Source: Capsicum annuum (Eukaryota > Streptophyta > Magnoliopsida > Solanales > Solanaceae). Taken from it: a stretch of DNA of 64,000 nucleotides. Made by a program: the position numbers and the translations under genes. Below the pieces are notes generated by a model. The model was not told the origin of the DNA and did no database searches. It was given only the letters and a program-made list of their open reading frames with translations. Every line of letters starts with the position of its first letter. Positions within the stretch are counted from its first letter, which is position 1. Of this stretch, positions 1 to 12,215 are shown piece by piece. The stretch lies in NCBI RefSeq assembly GCF_002878395.1, contig NC_061115.1, forward strand, positions 98,648,724 to 98,712,723, written 5' to 3'.

Positions 1-217
1 TTGTTGGTTGTTAAGGCTCAAGAGTTATAGTGAAGTTTGGTTAAATCCTATAGAGGTACAGGTCGTGGTTGTTTTACACCTTTCTTGAGCCGGGTGTTTT
101 TCCATGTAGAAACACTGTGTTCATCTTTTACTTTTGTGAACCACGTTTACTTACTTGTTCCACAGATACGAAATAAGTAGGTATAATATTAAAATTAGTA
201 GGGCTCGTACTCTAACA
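1..217 (+). repeat. 3' end of the copia 5' LTR (truncated by window)
   Basis: This stretch matches the last ~217 bp of the LTR at 10273-11165, including the terminal CTCTAACA. The LTR ends in CA at 217 and the PBS follows directly. Confidence 0.9.
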
Positions 218-218
218 G

Positions 219-232
219 CTGGTATAAGAGAG
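219..232 (+). promoter_or_regulatory. Primer binding site, initiator tRNA-Met type
   Basis: CTGGTATAAGAGAG just after the LTR end resembles the plant consensus TGGTATCAGAGC, complementary to the 3' end of initiator tRNA-Met. Two positions differ from the consensus. Confidence 0.75.
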
Positions 233-273
233 AGGTTGTCTTAAATAAGGCTATCACCTAAGAAAATATCAAC

Positions 274-2043
274 ATGATGAATTCCGCACCCCCTACTGGT
301 CACAGTGAAGGTCAGTCAACTACTAGACCTTCACTTTTTGATGTCTCTCACTTTATCTGGTGGAAAAAAAGGATGGAGATATTCATCCAAGGTGAAGACT
401 GTAAATTATAGGACAGGATTACTGATGTTCCCACTATTCCAATAAAGTTGGTTGATGGTGAACAAGTCAAGAAAGTAAGGAGTGAAATTACTCCTGATGA
501 CTTGTTGGCTTTCAAGAAAAATGCAAAGGCCAAGAACATCTTAGTCTGTGGATTGGGACCTGCTCAATACAATAAGGTATCAACCTGTACTACTACTAAG
601 CAAATTTGGTATGCACTGGTAAATGCTTATGAAGGTACCTCTCAAGTAAGAAAATTCAGGATCTCTCTCCTTTTCACTAAGTGTGAGGCATTCAAAATAA
701 AGGAAAATGAATCCCTGGATGAGATAATGACAAGGCTTACTCCCTTGACAAATGAGCTGACTTCCTTAGAAAAAGTTATCTCTGAGGAGGAATAAGTTGA
801 AAAAGTACTGAGGGTATTACCTAAATCAAAATGGAATGTTAAAGTGACTGCAATCAGGGAAGCAAATAAAGATCTTGCAGGTATGACGATAGATGAACTA
901 GTAAGGAATTTAAGGACTTATGAAATGGAAGTTGATGGAACCAAAGAACAAGCACATCCAGAGAAAATCTTGGCATTGAAAGCTTCTGATAGTGATGAGG
1001 AATTTGAACTTGATAAGGAGCAAGTTGCCTTCATAACTAAGAACTTCAGCAAATTCTTTAAGAAGAAGAAGGGAACAGATACTAAGACACATTCCAATGA
1101 CAATCCAAATGGGTGCTACAAGTGTGGAAAAATTGATCATCATATCAGAGACAGTCCAGTCTGGGAAACAGAATGGAAGAAGAAAAGGGCTGAAAAGGAA
1201 TTGAAAGAAAAGGGAAAAAGAAGGAGGAACATGCAATGATAGCAGTCTGGGGATCTGATTCGGATGAAGATAAGGTTGATAAAACTGCATTTATGGCTCT
1301 TGGAGATTCAGGCTTAGATGAAGAAGATGATGGTTTTGAGGTAAGTATACTTGAACTTAAAGAAAACCTACAATTGTTTTCAAAACCAAAACTTATTTCC
1401 CTGATGAATGCATTGATTGATTATTTCCAAGAGTTAACCTCTGATAGGGATAAATTGTTCAATAGTCTTTCTAGCCTTAAATTTGATCCCATTGATTTAA
1501 AGGCTTGTACAGGTACAGTTGACAAGGAAAATTTCACTCTCAAGAAATAGGTTGCAGAACTTGAGATCTCAAATAATGATCTTAAGTCTGAAGTTCTCAA
1601 ATTAACTCTCATTAAAAATGGGGAAAACGCCATGAGTAAAGAATAAGAAAATGTTGAACTTGAGCTAGTTAAATACAAACAAGAATGTCAAAATTTAACT
1701 GAAAAAATGAATAAGTTAAGTCAAGAAGCTTCAAAACTAAAACTTGATCTTGAAAGGGCAAACAGATGGACAAACTCCTCAAGAATTGTTCAAAAATTGA
1801 GTTAAAAAAATTATAATGAAAAGGAAGGTTTGGGATTCCACAAAGGTGTTGATGACCCTAAAGATTTATGTTATATTTGTGAAAACCTTGGACATCCCAC
1901 AACTGAATATCCAGTGGCTGCAAAAAATAGATCAAACAGTCAAAACCTATCTTACAGATTTTCTCAGACTAAAAAGAACAAAACCAGTTCTTGTCAGAGA
2001 AACAGGTTGTACTACATGTTGCCTGCATAGACTAGAAGAAATT
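274..2043 (+). pseudogene. gag: copia gag relic with two damaged zinc knuckles
   Basis: The likely start is the double ATG at 274. The frame runs with stops near 406 and at 793 to about 1239, then shifts and continues with further stops to 2030. It encodes the capsid/nucleocapsid part of the polyprotein. A first CCHC knuckle (Cys-x2-Cys-x4-His-x4-X, about 1117-1158) has Ser in place of the last Cys. A second one (about 1866-1910) has Tyr in the same place. A long charged segment that looks like a coiled coil (about 1551-1800) separates them. Two knuckles around a coiled coil fit Sirevirus Gag. The gene is dead: several nonsense codons and at least one frameshift near 1235. Confidence 0.85.
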
Positions 2044-2574
2044 TAATTCATCCTTTCACTCATAAAATAAGAACCAAGATTTTTTGGGTTCCTAAGTCTA
2101 ACCATTGATTTCTTATGCAGGAGAAGGTGAAAGGAAGCAAAAGGCACTGGTACTTAGACAGTGCTTGCTCAATACACATGACTGGTGATAAGAAAAAGTT
2201 TCTTTCACTCTTTAAAATAGATGGAGGAGGATTTTCTTTTGGTGATGGAAAAAAGAAAATCATTACTAAAGTTGGAAAGATTAGCTCATCTAAGTCAAAA
2301 GCATTGGAGGATGTCTATCTTATAGAAGGATTAAAGCATAACCTGTTGAGCATCTCACAACTGTGTGACAAAAGTAATAAAGTTATTTTTACTGTTGCAG
2401 GAGTCAAAGTCAAAAGAATGGACACCAAAGAGATTGTGCTCACTGCAAGGAGATACAAAAATGTACACAAAGCTGACATCATGACACTACCAGGACCTGA
2501 GTTAACTTGTCTAAGTGCTATAGAAAATGATCCCCTCCTTTGGAACAGAAGACTTGGTCATGCAAGTCTGAAAA
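2044..2574 (+). pseudogene. pol: copia aspartic protease and GAG-pre-integrase relic, split by solo LTR
   Basis: An open stretch from 2115 encodes the retropepsin and then the GAG-pre-integrase zinc domain. The catalytic motif reads Asp-Ser-Ala-Cys-Ser, where most copia proteases have DSGCS or DSGAS. It is followed by His-Met-Thr-Gly-Asp, usual for the family. The pre-integrase motif Leu-Trp-Asn-Arg-Arg-Leu-Gly-His is present at the end. The frame is cut at 2575 by a solo LTR and resumes at 4928. The protease would cleave the Gag-Pol precursor in the virus-like particle. Confident as to family; clearly non-functional. Confidence 0.88.
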
Positions 2575-4927
2575 TGTAACGCCCCAAGAACCAATCCCAA
2601 GATGTCACATGGTGCTCAAGGCCACACGTGGCCTCAAGCTAACCCTCTAGGCCTGTCATCACTTTAAGAACTCATTATAGTGCAAATCATGCTAACATAA
2701 AGAGGAATAATCGTGTCATGAACATACTAAAACACGAAGTAATACTTCCCTGTACAAATAAAATAATGAAATCTCTGTACACGTTGGTACACTAGTCTAA
2801 TAAAACCTCTACTACATAGGACTGAGGAGCCATTGGGACAGATCCCCAACTAACTCGTACTGAACTAAAAGTAAACAACCCTCTATTAATAAGACAAAAT
2901 CAGAGACATAGGTCCTCGAACCATGAGGACTCACAAACCGCAGAAATGTAGATGAAGGTACTCAAAGATCACTGTCGCTGCTGAGACTGAGCACCTGAAC
3001 CTATATCATGAGAAAATATAGAGTACAAAAGAGTATGGGAGTCAGTACTTGGGAATGTACTGAGTATGTGGGGGTGGATGCAACATTTTAAATAATATCA
3101 TAAATGTATAAGAAAATCATGCATACTGACAATAATAAGTCTCTTCGCTTGAATTATTTAAAACATCATTGTCGTAAGTCATTAGTAATAACATATGCTT
3201 CGTAAATCTCATAAATCATTTAACTCAACTCAAACTCTTTGACTCATGACTTAGAGTGACTCGGTAACTCATGGTACTTAGATTATTATGGATGTGGGAG
3301 TTTATTATAACCAACATAACTACATCATGTGAGTCGCATGGATTCCAATATTTTGCCCTCCTAAGGAAAGAATCCCACATTGGTGGGGGTGTTATACTCT
3401 TTCCAGGGAGTACAACCTCAATCTCGTCATCGCAATCCCATACTCGGCCTCTGGCCTACAACTATCAACATCAATCCTATAGTGGCACGTAGTTTTAAAG
3501 AAATACCACATTTCCCGTTCGGTGCTAAATACTCCTCCCAGACTCAGCTCAGAACGTCTTAGAAAATCCACCTTAACCAAGTATCAACTCATGGGTCTAT
3601 TTTAAACATCAAAATATAAATATATATATCTCATTTTCAAATCATAAGAATTTTGTGGATTACTAACCCAACTCAACTCAACACAATCTTTCTCAACATC
3701 AAGTACATTTACTTTTCGAATCATTTTCAAATATCAAAAGATTCAAGGAAACATCATAGGACTCATTCTTTACTGTCAACCTCAAATATCGATATATATT
3801 CAATAGTCAAATTTCTCATGGAAAAGCATAACTCATGACACTTGTCTTAAATCCCTTAGAAATCATCAATACGTAATGAAAATATACAACTCATGGAATA
3901 AATTCTCAATTTAAGAAACATGATGGTGAAATAATCATAAATATCAAACTTATTCAACTCAAATTTCATAAATCATAAATAAAGAAATTTGGGTGTAAAC
4001 CCTCTTGCAAAATCCTATAAATCAATAATAGAAAGTAAATCTTTAGGTACAAGAACGAAAGGAGTGTTCTTGTTCAAGCCCCACATACCTTGAATTATGA
4101 TTTTGGAGATATAGAAAATTTTTTGGAACTTTTTTCTCACACTCTTAGACCAATATTCTTGATGCCCTTGACTTGGGGAACTTAATTCTCGAACAACTTG
4201 GAGAAATCCGTGGAAGATCCTTGAATTTCTTGGAAGAAGATTGAATTTTTTGGGTTTTGAAAGAAACCCTAATTTCTAGATTTTTCTTGGAAGAGGAAAG
4301 GAAAAACCCTATATATATAAGACCATATGGGGCGGAAATGACCAAAATGCCCTTTTAAAAAAGCTGAAATTCACTGATTGGGGCTTGTTACAGTCAATCT
4401 AATGGTCCATCAAGTCTCCTGATGGTCCATCAGATCGTTCATCACTCGAGTACCAAAACTAAAATGTTCTGCCTCAACGTGATAGTCCGTCAAGAAACTG
4501 ACGATCCACCAAGTCATCCGTCACCCGAGGGCCAGAAATGAGATATTCTGTCTCAACCTGACGGACCCCTTGACAGTCCATTAAATTTTTGACGATCAAC
4601 AATCTTGGCCATCACACGGTGAACAGGAAGAGGGGTCACTTCCTTGTCCTGACGGGACACTTGACGATCCACCAAGGACCTGACGGTCCGCCAGGTCGAT
4701 CGTCAAACCTGGGCGATCCGATATCGCTGTGTAAAATGGCTATAACTCCCTCGTCCGAAGTTGGATTTCAATGAAATTGGTATCGATGGAAATCTTATTC
4801 AATGCTCTATATGACAAAAATTAGAAATTAGAGAAATAAAATATGTTTTAAACATCAATAACTTTGTAAGTGATATATATCCACTCAAAATATGAATTTA
4901 GGCTTAAGAAACGATCGGGGTATTACA
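2575..4927 (-). mobile_element. Solo LTR of a chromovirus-type gypsy element (family 3), minus orientation
   Basis: The + strand begins TGTAACGCCCC and ends GGGGTATTACA, an inverted pair typical of these LTRs. The flanks are GAAAA (2570-2574) and GAAAC (4928-4932), a 5-bp target duplication with one mismatch. No internal domain lies between the ends. It resembles the LTR at 58099-60799 in the same orientation, most clearly over the first ~100 bp and the CpG-rich block at 4380-4730. It inserted into copia coding sequence, so it is younger than the copia. A solo LTR is normally left by recombination between the two LTRs of a full element. Confidence 0.87.
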
Positions 4928-6180
4928 GAAACAACTAAACATACTTTCCTCCAAAGACATGGTATAGGGATTACCCAAGACTAAGTTCAAGGAAGAAAAG
5001 TTATGTAGTGCATATGTAAGGGGAAAACAGATAAGATCTTCTTTAAAGTCAAAGAACTATGTGAGCACTACCAAGTACCTTGACCTAGTTCATATAGACT
5101 TATGTGGACCCATGAGACTTCAAAGCTGAGGTGGACAAATGTATGTTTTTGTAATTGTTGATGATTATTTCAGATTCACATGGACTTTGTTTCTAGCCAC
5201 TAAAAAAGATGCCTTTGATGTCTTTGAAATCTTCAATAAGAAAATTGAAAAGAAACTGGGCACTCCATTAGTTTCCATAAGGTCTGACCATGGTATAGAA
5301 TTTGATAATGTAAAATTCTTGGAATTCTATTTAGCAAATGGTATAGATCATAACTTCTCAGATCTTAGAATACAACAGCAAAATAGAGTGGTGGAAAGGA
5401 AAAACATAACCTTGAAAGATATGGCTGGAACAATGATGCTTGCAAAAAATATTGCTAAAAACCTTTGGGATGAGGCAATAAGTACTGCAGCGCATATCAT
5501 AAATAGATGCATGATCAGACCTATGTTAGAGAAGACTCCCTATGAATTACTAAAAGGAAGGAAGCCTAACATTTCTCACTTTAGAATCTTTGGTTGTAAA
5601 TGTTTCATACACAATAACGGAAAGGATAATCTGGGAAAATTTAATGCTAAAAGTGATGAGGGAATTTACCTAGGTTATTCTCTTCATAGTAAGGCTTATA
5701 GGGTTTTTAACAATGGAACTAATTGTGTTGAAGAAAGCATGCATGTGATCTTTGATAAATCCTGTGTTAAGATTAACCTGAAGGAAGAAAGTAACACTGA
5801 GGAACAGGTTACACAACATGATTCTTCGACTGGAGCTACCAAATATGGAGGAAATTTAACAAGGGGAACTGACGCTGAAGGCATAGTGACAGAGGGAATT
5901 GAGCCACAAACTACCCCATCTCAGAACATTAGCAGTGATCCTATTAGCTCACTAAGCTTGATCCCAAAAGTATACAAGTATCAAGGATCACACCCTATTG
6001 AGAATGTTGTCACTAATCTCATATCTGGGATCACCACAAGGTTTGGATTGAGAAGTATGTGTACCTTCAAGGTATTCTTGTCAGAGATTAAGCCAAAAAA
6101 GGTAACTGAAGCTTTGCTTCATACTGATTGGATCATAGCCATGCAGGAAAAATTAAGTCAGATTAAGAGAAGTAAGGTAT
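4928..6180 (+). pseudogene. pol: copia integrase relic
   Basis: The integrase core resumes after the solo LTR. The first catalytic Asp sits in His-Ile-Asp-Leu-Cys-Gly-Pro (about 5089-5109), the second in Arg-Ser-Asp-His-Gly near 5281-5295, and the Glu in Val-Val-Glu-Arg-Lys near 5389-5403, so the D,D-E triad is still visible. An in-frame TGA lies at 5127, shortly before the long open stretch starting at 5139. The C-terminal part (about 5570-5780) has the copia motifs around Gly-Cys-Lys-Cys-Phe and Gly-Ile-Tyr-Leu-Gly-Tyr. The ORF ends at a TGA at 6180 in the linker to RT. Integrase would insert the cDNA into the chromosome. Confidence 0.88.
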
Positions 6181-7630
6181 GACACTTAGTTCCTATCCCA
6201 GAAGTTATATCAGTAATTAGGACTAAGTGGATGTATAGAAAAAAGTTGATGAGCATGGAACAGTCCCAAGAAAAAAGGAAAGATTGATGGTTCAAGGATA
6301 CAACCAAGAAGAAGGAATTGACTTTGATGAGACGTTTGCTCCTGTAGCAAGACTTGAAGCTATAAGATTACTTGTTTCCTTTACTACTTATATGGAGTTT
6401 ATTCTCTATCAGATGGATATGAAGAGTGCATTCTTAAATAGCATTCTCAAGGAGAAAGTTTATGTTAAGCAACCTCCAGGATGTTAAGCAACCTCCAGGA
6501 TTCAAAAGCAAGGAGTTTCCTGATCATGTGTATAAATTGGATAAGCCTTTGTATGGGTTGAAATAAGCACCAGGCCCTGTATGAGATATTATTAAAATTT
6601 TTATTGGAACATGGGCCTACTAGAGGTAAAATTGACAATACCATTTCTTAAAAACTAATGGAAAGGATTTGTTAGTTGTGAAAGTATATGTGGATGACAT
6701 TATATTTAGCTCAACCAATATGAATATGACTCGTGAGTTTTCCAAACTCATGAGCTATGAATTTGAGATGAGCATGATGGGGGAGCTGAATTATTTCTTG
6801 GGTTTGCAAATAAAATAGTCAGAATCAGGGACAATGATCCATCAACAGAAGTATACCAAAGAATTCTGAAAAGATTCTCCATGGTGGTGGTAAAAGAAAT
6901 CAGTACTCCCATTTCCACTGCCACAAAGCTTGATCAGGATAAAATAGGTCCTGATATAGATCAAAAGATGTATAGAGATATGATAGGGTCATTATTGTAC
7001 CTCACTGCAAGCAGGCCTGACATTGTGTTTAGTGTAGGGATATATGCTAGGTTTCAAGCAAAGCCAAAAGAATCACATCTAAAATCTGTGAAAAGAATCT
7101 TCAAATACTTGAAAGGAAGCGGTGATCTTGGATTATGGTATCCTAAAGGTGGTAACTTTGATTTGGTAGGATACTCTGATGCTGATTATGCATGACATTT
7201 AGTAGACAAGAAAAGCACTACAGGCATGGAACACTTCTTTGGTTCATGTTTGATTACCTGGTCCACTAAGAAGCAAAATTTAGTAGCTTTGTCTACTGCT
7301 GAAGATGAATATGTTGTCGCAGGTTCTTGTTGTGCTCAATTTCTATGGATTAAGCAACAACTTGTGGATTTTGGTATAGATGTTGGTTGTGTTCCTATTT
7401 TTTGTGATAATACAAGTGCTATTAACATAGCTAAAAATCCTGTTCAACATAAAAGAACTAAGCATATTGATATTAGACTTCACTTTCTTAGAGATAATGT
7501 TGAAAAATGTCATATATCAATTATGTTTTGTTTTACCGAGGAATAAATTGCTAACATATTTACTAAGGCTTTAAGTATAGAACACTTTAAAAAGAACAGG
7601 TTAGCCTTGGGGATGATTAAAATTGTATAA
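6181..7630 (+). pseudogene. pol: copia reverse transcriptase and RNase H relic
   Basis: RT begins after a frameshift in the linker; the stretch from 6284 has the Phe-Ala-Pro-Val-Ala-Arg motif and Gln-Met-Asp-Met-Lys-Ser-Ala-Phe-Leu. The catalytic Tyr-Val-Asp-Asp is intact near 6688-6699. A 19-bp tandem duplication (6462-6480 and 6481-6499) shifts the frame in the middle of RT, and more stops follow. RNase H is read from about 7160 (Gly-Tyr-Ser-Asp-Ala-Asp) through Asp-Asn-Thr-Ser-Ala and Lys-Arg-Thr-Lys-His-Ile-Asp. A stop at 7544 precedes the usual tail, which ends at 7630. The enzyme would copy element RNA into DNA. This copy is inactive. Confidence 0.88.
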
Positions 7631-8097
7631 ATCTCCCTCAATGATTGACTAGTATAAACTGCTCTTAAGTGCTTGTTGAGTAATTCAGTCTCACACATAT
7701 TTATTGTGTATCCTAATTCCAAGATTTTAAGGTAAATCAACTCAGCTATGTATTGATTTTGCAGTTAGACTGGAACATCAAGGCAATTTTATTCATTGAC
7801 TAGTTAGAAACTAGGTATGATTATTGTTTGCCATAGTAGTTTGAAGAGAAACAGGTTATCTATATTTTTCCTTCTGTTACCCCTAAGCCACCAAAAATCC
7901 AAAAGCTTTCATTTTCAAAAATGCGGTCAAACTTTTCCCATCAGAACTGAACCAAGTCATCATTAAGTTTCCTTTTCCAAATACAACACATAAATGATTC
8001 ATCTTCCCCTTCTTCTCCTTAAATACATTTCCTCCCTTTATCCTCATTCATCACTCTTATCTCCACAAAGAAATCACTGGTCATCATAAATTTCACC

Positions 8098-9855
8098 ATG
8101 GCATCATCTTTCTCCAAGCCATCCACTGATACTTCCACAACCATTATACTTCACCCAAGTATCACCCTACCTCTACTCATCTCTCCCTTATCACAATCAA
8201 GTTATCAGATTTCGAAATGTTCAAAACCCTGAAAACCTTTTTTTCACAATTCTTTGATAATCCTCTACCATTATTTGTACCCTCACTTCCACCTCCTGTC
8301 CCTCTTCAGATTCTTGATCAAGATGATATCCCTATAGCTAACTTGGTTCCTAGACGAAGTAGATCTAAGACTAAAGAAAAACCTTCTCTCACCTCTATTG
8401 ATATTGTTGATAATATACAAGTCGAACCCTTCTTTGTTCACCCTACTCCTCATACTCCACACACTAGGGGAAAGAAGAAATAAGAAAAGGCTTCCTTGGA
8501 AGAAGCACTTCGTGCTAATAAAAGGAAACAGGTAGCTCTTTTTGCTTCTCCACCTCCTTGTGATTCATCTTTTGATATTCTCCTTTGTTCTAAAAGAAAA
8601 CTGAAGCACATTATTGCTAAAACTGTAAAACCATCATTACCTCATAAAACTCCAAAACCCACTTCCAAAACTTCCTCATCCTTAAAATCCACCACTACTG
8701 TCAAAGCCTCTAGTTCCTTCAAAGATTCATCAAAGTCTGCTTCACGTCTAAAGAAATGAGTAACCAAACCTATTCCTTCTGACTCATCTGACCCAGACTC
8801 TAAATTTCTTCCTAGTCCTTCTACTAACATTGATCCAAATCTCGACTTTAATATTGATATTAATACTCCTGCTGACAAAGCTTATCAGTCAGATCATGTT
8901 CACCACTTTCAAAAATTAAAGTTGGCTAGGGGTAGAGTTGTTACTAGTTTTGGGGGTCCTGATATGGATATCTTGGTCACCAAGTTGAGAGCACAGAGGT
9001 GGTCATATCTGTTTCTGCAAGATGATCAACAAAGAAAGTTTGGAAAAATAAAGTCTATAAGTTTTACACAAATGGAGTTTCCATTGGGGAGATGGTCTCA
9101 ACCACTGTTCATGGGAAAACCATAAACCTTTATCCTACTGATCAAGGTAGAATTCTGCATATTCCTTCTAGAGGTTGGGGACATTATGTGAAGGATTCTT
9201 GGCCTCCTCTTGATAATCTTCCATCAGCTCTTGATATTTCCAGGAAATTCTTTGGAAATCCCTTTCTTCTTTCTCATTGTAGGGTCCTCAAGAATAAGAT
9301 GTCTCTCCTCTATCATCTCTATTTTGATATGGTTCACAAAATGATCCTTCCTAGATAGGAAAGGAGAACAGTTTCCAATTTCCTTGATCTCACCTTAATA
9401 GAGTTGTTAGATTCTGAAATACCAATAGATCTTCCCTGACTCATTATCAAACACATGCAAAGGGTTCTAGTCAAAGATAAAAATGGTCATGCTTCACCAT
9501 ATGAGTTTTGGCTTGCAACTATTTTTGAGAATTTTTATGTTCCTGTCAAATTATAGTCACTGTAGACGACAAAGAATGTTATTAGATTTGTGAACCATTA
9601 TATGTTACCTGTTTGTATAAGGAGTGCTGACAACCCCATGCAACGGGGTTGAGAAATCTTTTTGCTGCCAAGAAAAGTGAAGTAGAAGTGGCACAAGTTG
9701 TATTGAAAGTTGCCAAGGCTGCTCATGAAGAGGAAAAATAGGTCCTTCAAGCTCAAATTACTTCCCTCTCAGCTACCTTGGAAAAGGAAAGAGCTGACAA
9801 TGCTGATATCATTAGGAAGATGACCTCTCGTATCCCCTCTTCATCATCCACTTAA
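8098..9855 (+). pseudogene. Extra Sirevirus ORF, 'putative plant transposon protein' type
   Basis: After a ~470-bp spacer an ATG at 8098 opens a new frame that shifts before 8217 and then continues, with stops at 8481 and 8757, to about 9090, where a further shift leads into 9092-9358 and on to a TAA at 9853. The first third is rich in Ser, Thr, Pro and Lys and looks disordered. The middle has the conserved Ala-Arg-Gly-Arg-Val-Val-Thr-x-Phe-Gly-Gly-Pro-Asp-Met-Asp start of the domain known in plants as 'putative plant transposon protein'. The end (about 9665-9850) is charged and likely a coiled coil. In Sireviruses an ORF in this place is often called envelope-like; I see no membrane segment or signal peptide, so I do not call it an envelope. 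Function unknown. Confidence 0.75.
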
Positions 9856-10258
9856 GCCCATCTTAGTGCCTTAGATATCTTTCCATACTGTCTTTTGTTC
9901 TAAGTTGTTTCTCTTTTGATGCTACTATTGGTTTATGAGAAATTGTACCTTGTTCTATGACTGCAATAGATTTTCTTCTGCTTAATATGTTCTGCTTCTG
10001 TTTTCTTAATGCATGATTATTCTCTTGCTTTGATTCTTGATTGTTTTAGTGATAGCCCTAGTGGACATGAATTATTAAACTATTTTCACTTAGTGTTCCA
10101 TCTTTTTGATGATGTCAAAAGGGGGAAGAACAAATTATACAGTACTTATAACCCAACTAACTTAACTTGTTTCATTTTGTGATTTTCTATTTTGAATTAT
10201 TTATTGAGTATGTCAGGATTGAATAACTGGGTGCTGAGCTGCTAAGTTTGTCATCATC

Positions 10259-10272
10259 AAAAAGGGGGAATT
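10259..10272 (+). promoter_or_regulatory. Polypurine tract of the copia element
   Basis: AAAAAGGGGGAA ends two bases before the TGTTAG start of the 3' LTR, the place where plus-strand DNA synthesis is primed. A similar purine run (AAAAGGGGGAAGAA, near 10116) lies ~140 bp upstream and may be a second tract. Confidence 0.85.
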
Positions 10273-11165
10273 TGTTAGGGACTGTGAGTTTTGATGATGG
10301 ACATGTGAATGAAACATGTTGTGCAAGTTGTTCCATCCAAGTGAACAAAGTCGTAGGCAAGTTATTAAAAAGATGACTCTGTATGCAAAATAGGAGTGGA
10401 TAACACTTATCACAACAGAAGTCGAGTTGAAAAGGAAGTTGTGCAGAAGTTGAGTTGTACACGAAGTCCTGCAGAAGTTTAGTTGAATGAGAAATCTTGA
10501 AGAAGTTCAGTCAAACAACAAGTCTTGTACAAATTATGAGATAATCAAGAAGAGTCCTGTTTAAACGACAAGAGGGAGAGAAGACAGAAAAGAATTAGTG
10601 AAACTACCTAGGAGTAAACATCAACTAAAGAACTATATCAGGTGTTGAAATGACTTTCAAAGCATTCACTCATGCACTAACAAGATAATCAACAATCAAC
10701 ATAACAGTTCACTTACTTGAAGAAGAACTCGGTCCCTTATTTAGCAAGTCTTAGACTGTTTGTAGTAAGTAGGTTCTTTGAGTTGTAATGAGTCATTCTA
10801 GTCTCAGTGGTCTATAAACTGAGTTAGGAGTTGTGTCTTCAAGTTGGGGAACTCGAAGACTTGGGAACACTTATCTTAGGAACATTTGTGATTTTGTTGT
10901 TATAGGAGTTAGAAGTTTTAATTCCTAATTTACAAGAAGTCTTGTAATTTTGTTGGCTATTGAGGTTCAAGAGTTATAGTGAAGTTGGGTTAAATCCTGT
11001 AGAGGTATAGGTCGTAGATTTTTACACCTTTCTTGAGCCGGGTATTTTTCACGTAAAAACACCGTGTTCAGCTTTTATTTCTGTTAACCACGTTTACTTA
11101 CTTGTTCCACAGATAGGCAATCAGTAAAGTATAATATTAAAATTAATAGGGCTCATACTCTAACA
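10273..11165 (+). repeat. copia 3' LTR, complete (893 bp)
   Basis: It begins TGTTAG and ends CTAACA, a perfect 6-bp inverted repeat, and follows a polypurine tract. The last ~217 bp match the start of the window at about 88 percent by eye. The base sequence after it is CTCTG, the candidate right copy of the target duplication. Confidence 0.92.
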
Positions 11166-11976
11166 CTCTGGAACTAGACTTATAATCTTATGATAGATAA
11201 AAGGAATCAATATTAGTATAGAAGAATAGAAAATAACAAGGATAGACAACTCTTTAGCTTCTAAAAAGGTCAACCGACAGTGAATATATAACGTAGAACT
11301 ATTAAGGATGTCAAACAAATATCATACCAATAATAAATATAGAAATATATAAACAACTGAGGGGAAAACTCTCTAATTTCCTAAAAGATCGTCAAATTCT
11401 TCATGGTGGATCCAATTAAGTGCCTGTTTATTGCTTTTCTAATAATTAAAACATCGATTTACAGAAGTCGCATGTATAGCGTTGTCCTTGAAAAGGTAAT
11501 TAATGTTAATGATTAAAAGTTAGTTCGATGTGCGTTGTTCTTGAAAAGGTAATTAATGTTAATGGTTAAAAGTTAGTATGATGCACGAAGTATCACGTGT
11601 TTAAGTAGGATTTAAGAAAGGATTGTACTTAGGATGAAAATATAGAATGTTTAACTTAACTTGAACTAATATGTCTTATAAATCATATGAAAATAATTTT
11701 GACATTATTCCAAAACTCCCCTTAGAGTGAGATTATATATATTTAATAGTTGAAGGTAATGTAGCTTGGGTGACATTAGGATTTAGAAATAGAATTTTCA
11801 ACAATCGAGCGATAGAAATCTCAACTTTTCCCTTTCTGGCTTCGTTATCAAACTAATTACAACCCAGTATTAGACCTAGCAATGGATTGTTCTCTCTAAA
11901 AAAATAAAAGAATTGTTCTATAACTTTAATACAATAATTTTTCCATTAAAATTTAGTGGGGTACGGTTCATTTATA
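11166..11976. other. AT-rich spacer without recognised gene
   Basis: No frame of note and no element ends found. A 53-bp direct duplication lies inside (separate entry). Confidence 0.6.
11479..11584. repeat. 53-bp tandem duplication
   Basis: Two adjacent 53-bp units (11479-11531 and 11532-11584) share the core AAAAGGTAATTAATGTTAAT and differ at only a few positions. No coding or known element context. Confidence 0.85.
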
Positions 11977-12215
11977 CTCCCTCCGTCACATTTTACTAGT
12001 TTCAATTTAATTTAACATATTAATTAAGAAAAATAATTAATAACATGATCAGTTTACCATAATATCTCTATTAAATAATGTTTACATTTTAATTTAAATA
12101 AAAAATAATTAATATAAAGGATAAAACATATAAAAAAAATAGTCTCTTCTTAATTTGTAAAAAAATAACAAGTAAATGAGAAATCAAATAGATAAATAAA
12201 ATGGGACGGTGAGAG
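11977..12215. mobile_element. Stowaway-type MITE
   Basis: The left end is CTCCCTCCGTCACA and the right end, read on the other strand, is CTCTCACCGTCCCA. TA flanks both sides (11975-11976 and 12216-12217). Stowaway MITEs are short, non-coding relatives of Tc1/mariner elements with TA target sites and this CTCCCTCCGT terminus. Length 239 bp, very AT-rich inside. Confidence 0.88.

Larger units (their letters stand above)
1..11165 (+). mobile_element. Sirevirus-like Ty1/copia retrotransposon, 5' end outside the window
   Basis: The sequence shows LTR end, PBS, gag, protease, integrase, RT, RNase H, an extra ORF, PPT and 3' LTR in that order. Integrase before RT is the copia order. A long extra ORF between RNase H and the 3' LTR is known for the Sirevirus (Maximus/SIRE) lineage. 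The visible 5' LTR piece (1-217) and the matching part of the 3' LTR differ at roughly 25 of 217 positions, so the copy is old. Every reading frame is broken by stops or frameshifts. A 2353-bp solo LTR lies inside it (2575-4927). The target duplication cannot be checked because the left end is missing. Confidence 0.9.

Noticed and set aside
8098..9855. Envelope gene in the Sirevirus
   Set aside because: No signal peptide, transmembrane segment or glycosylation-rich ectodomain visible; domain matches the plant transposon protein type.
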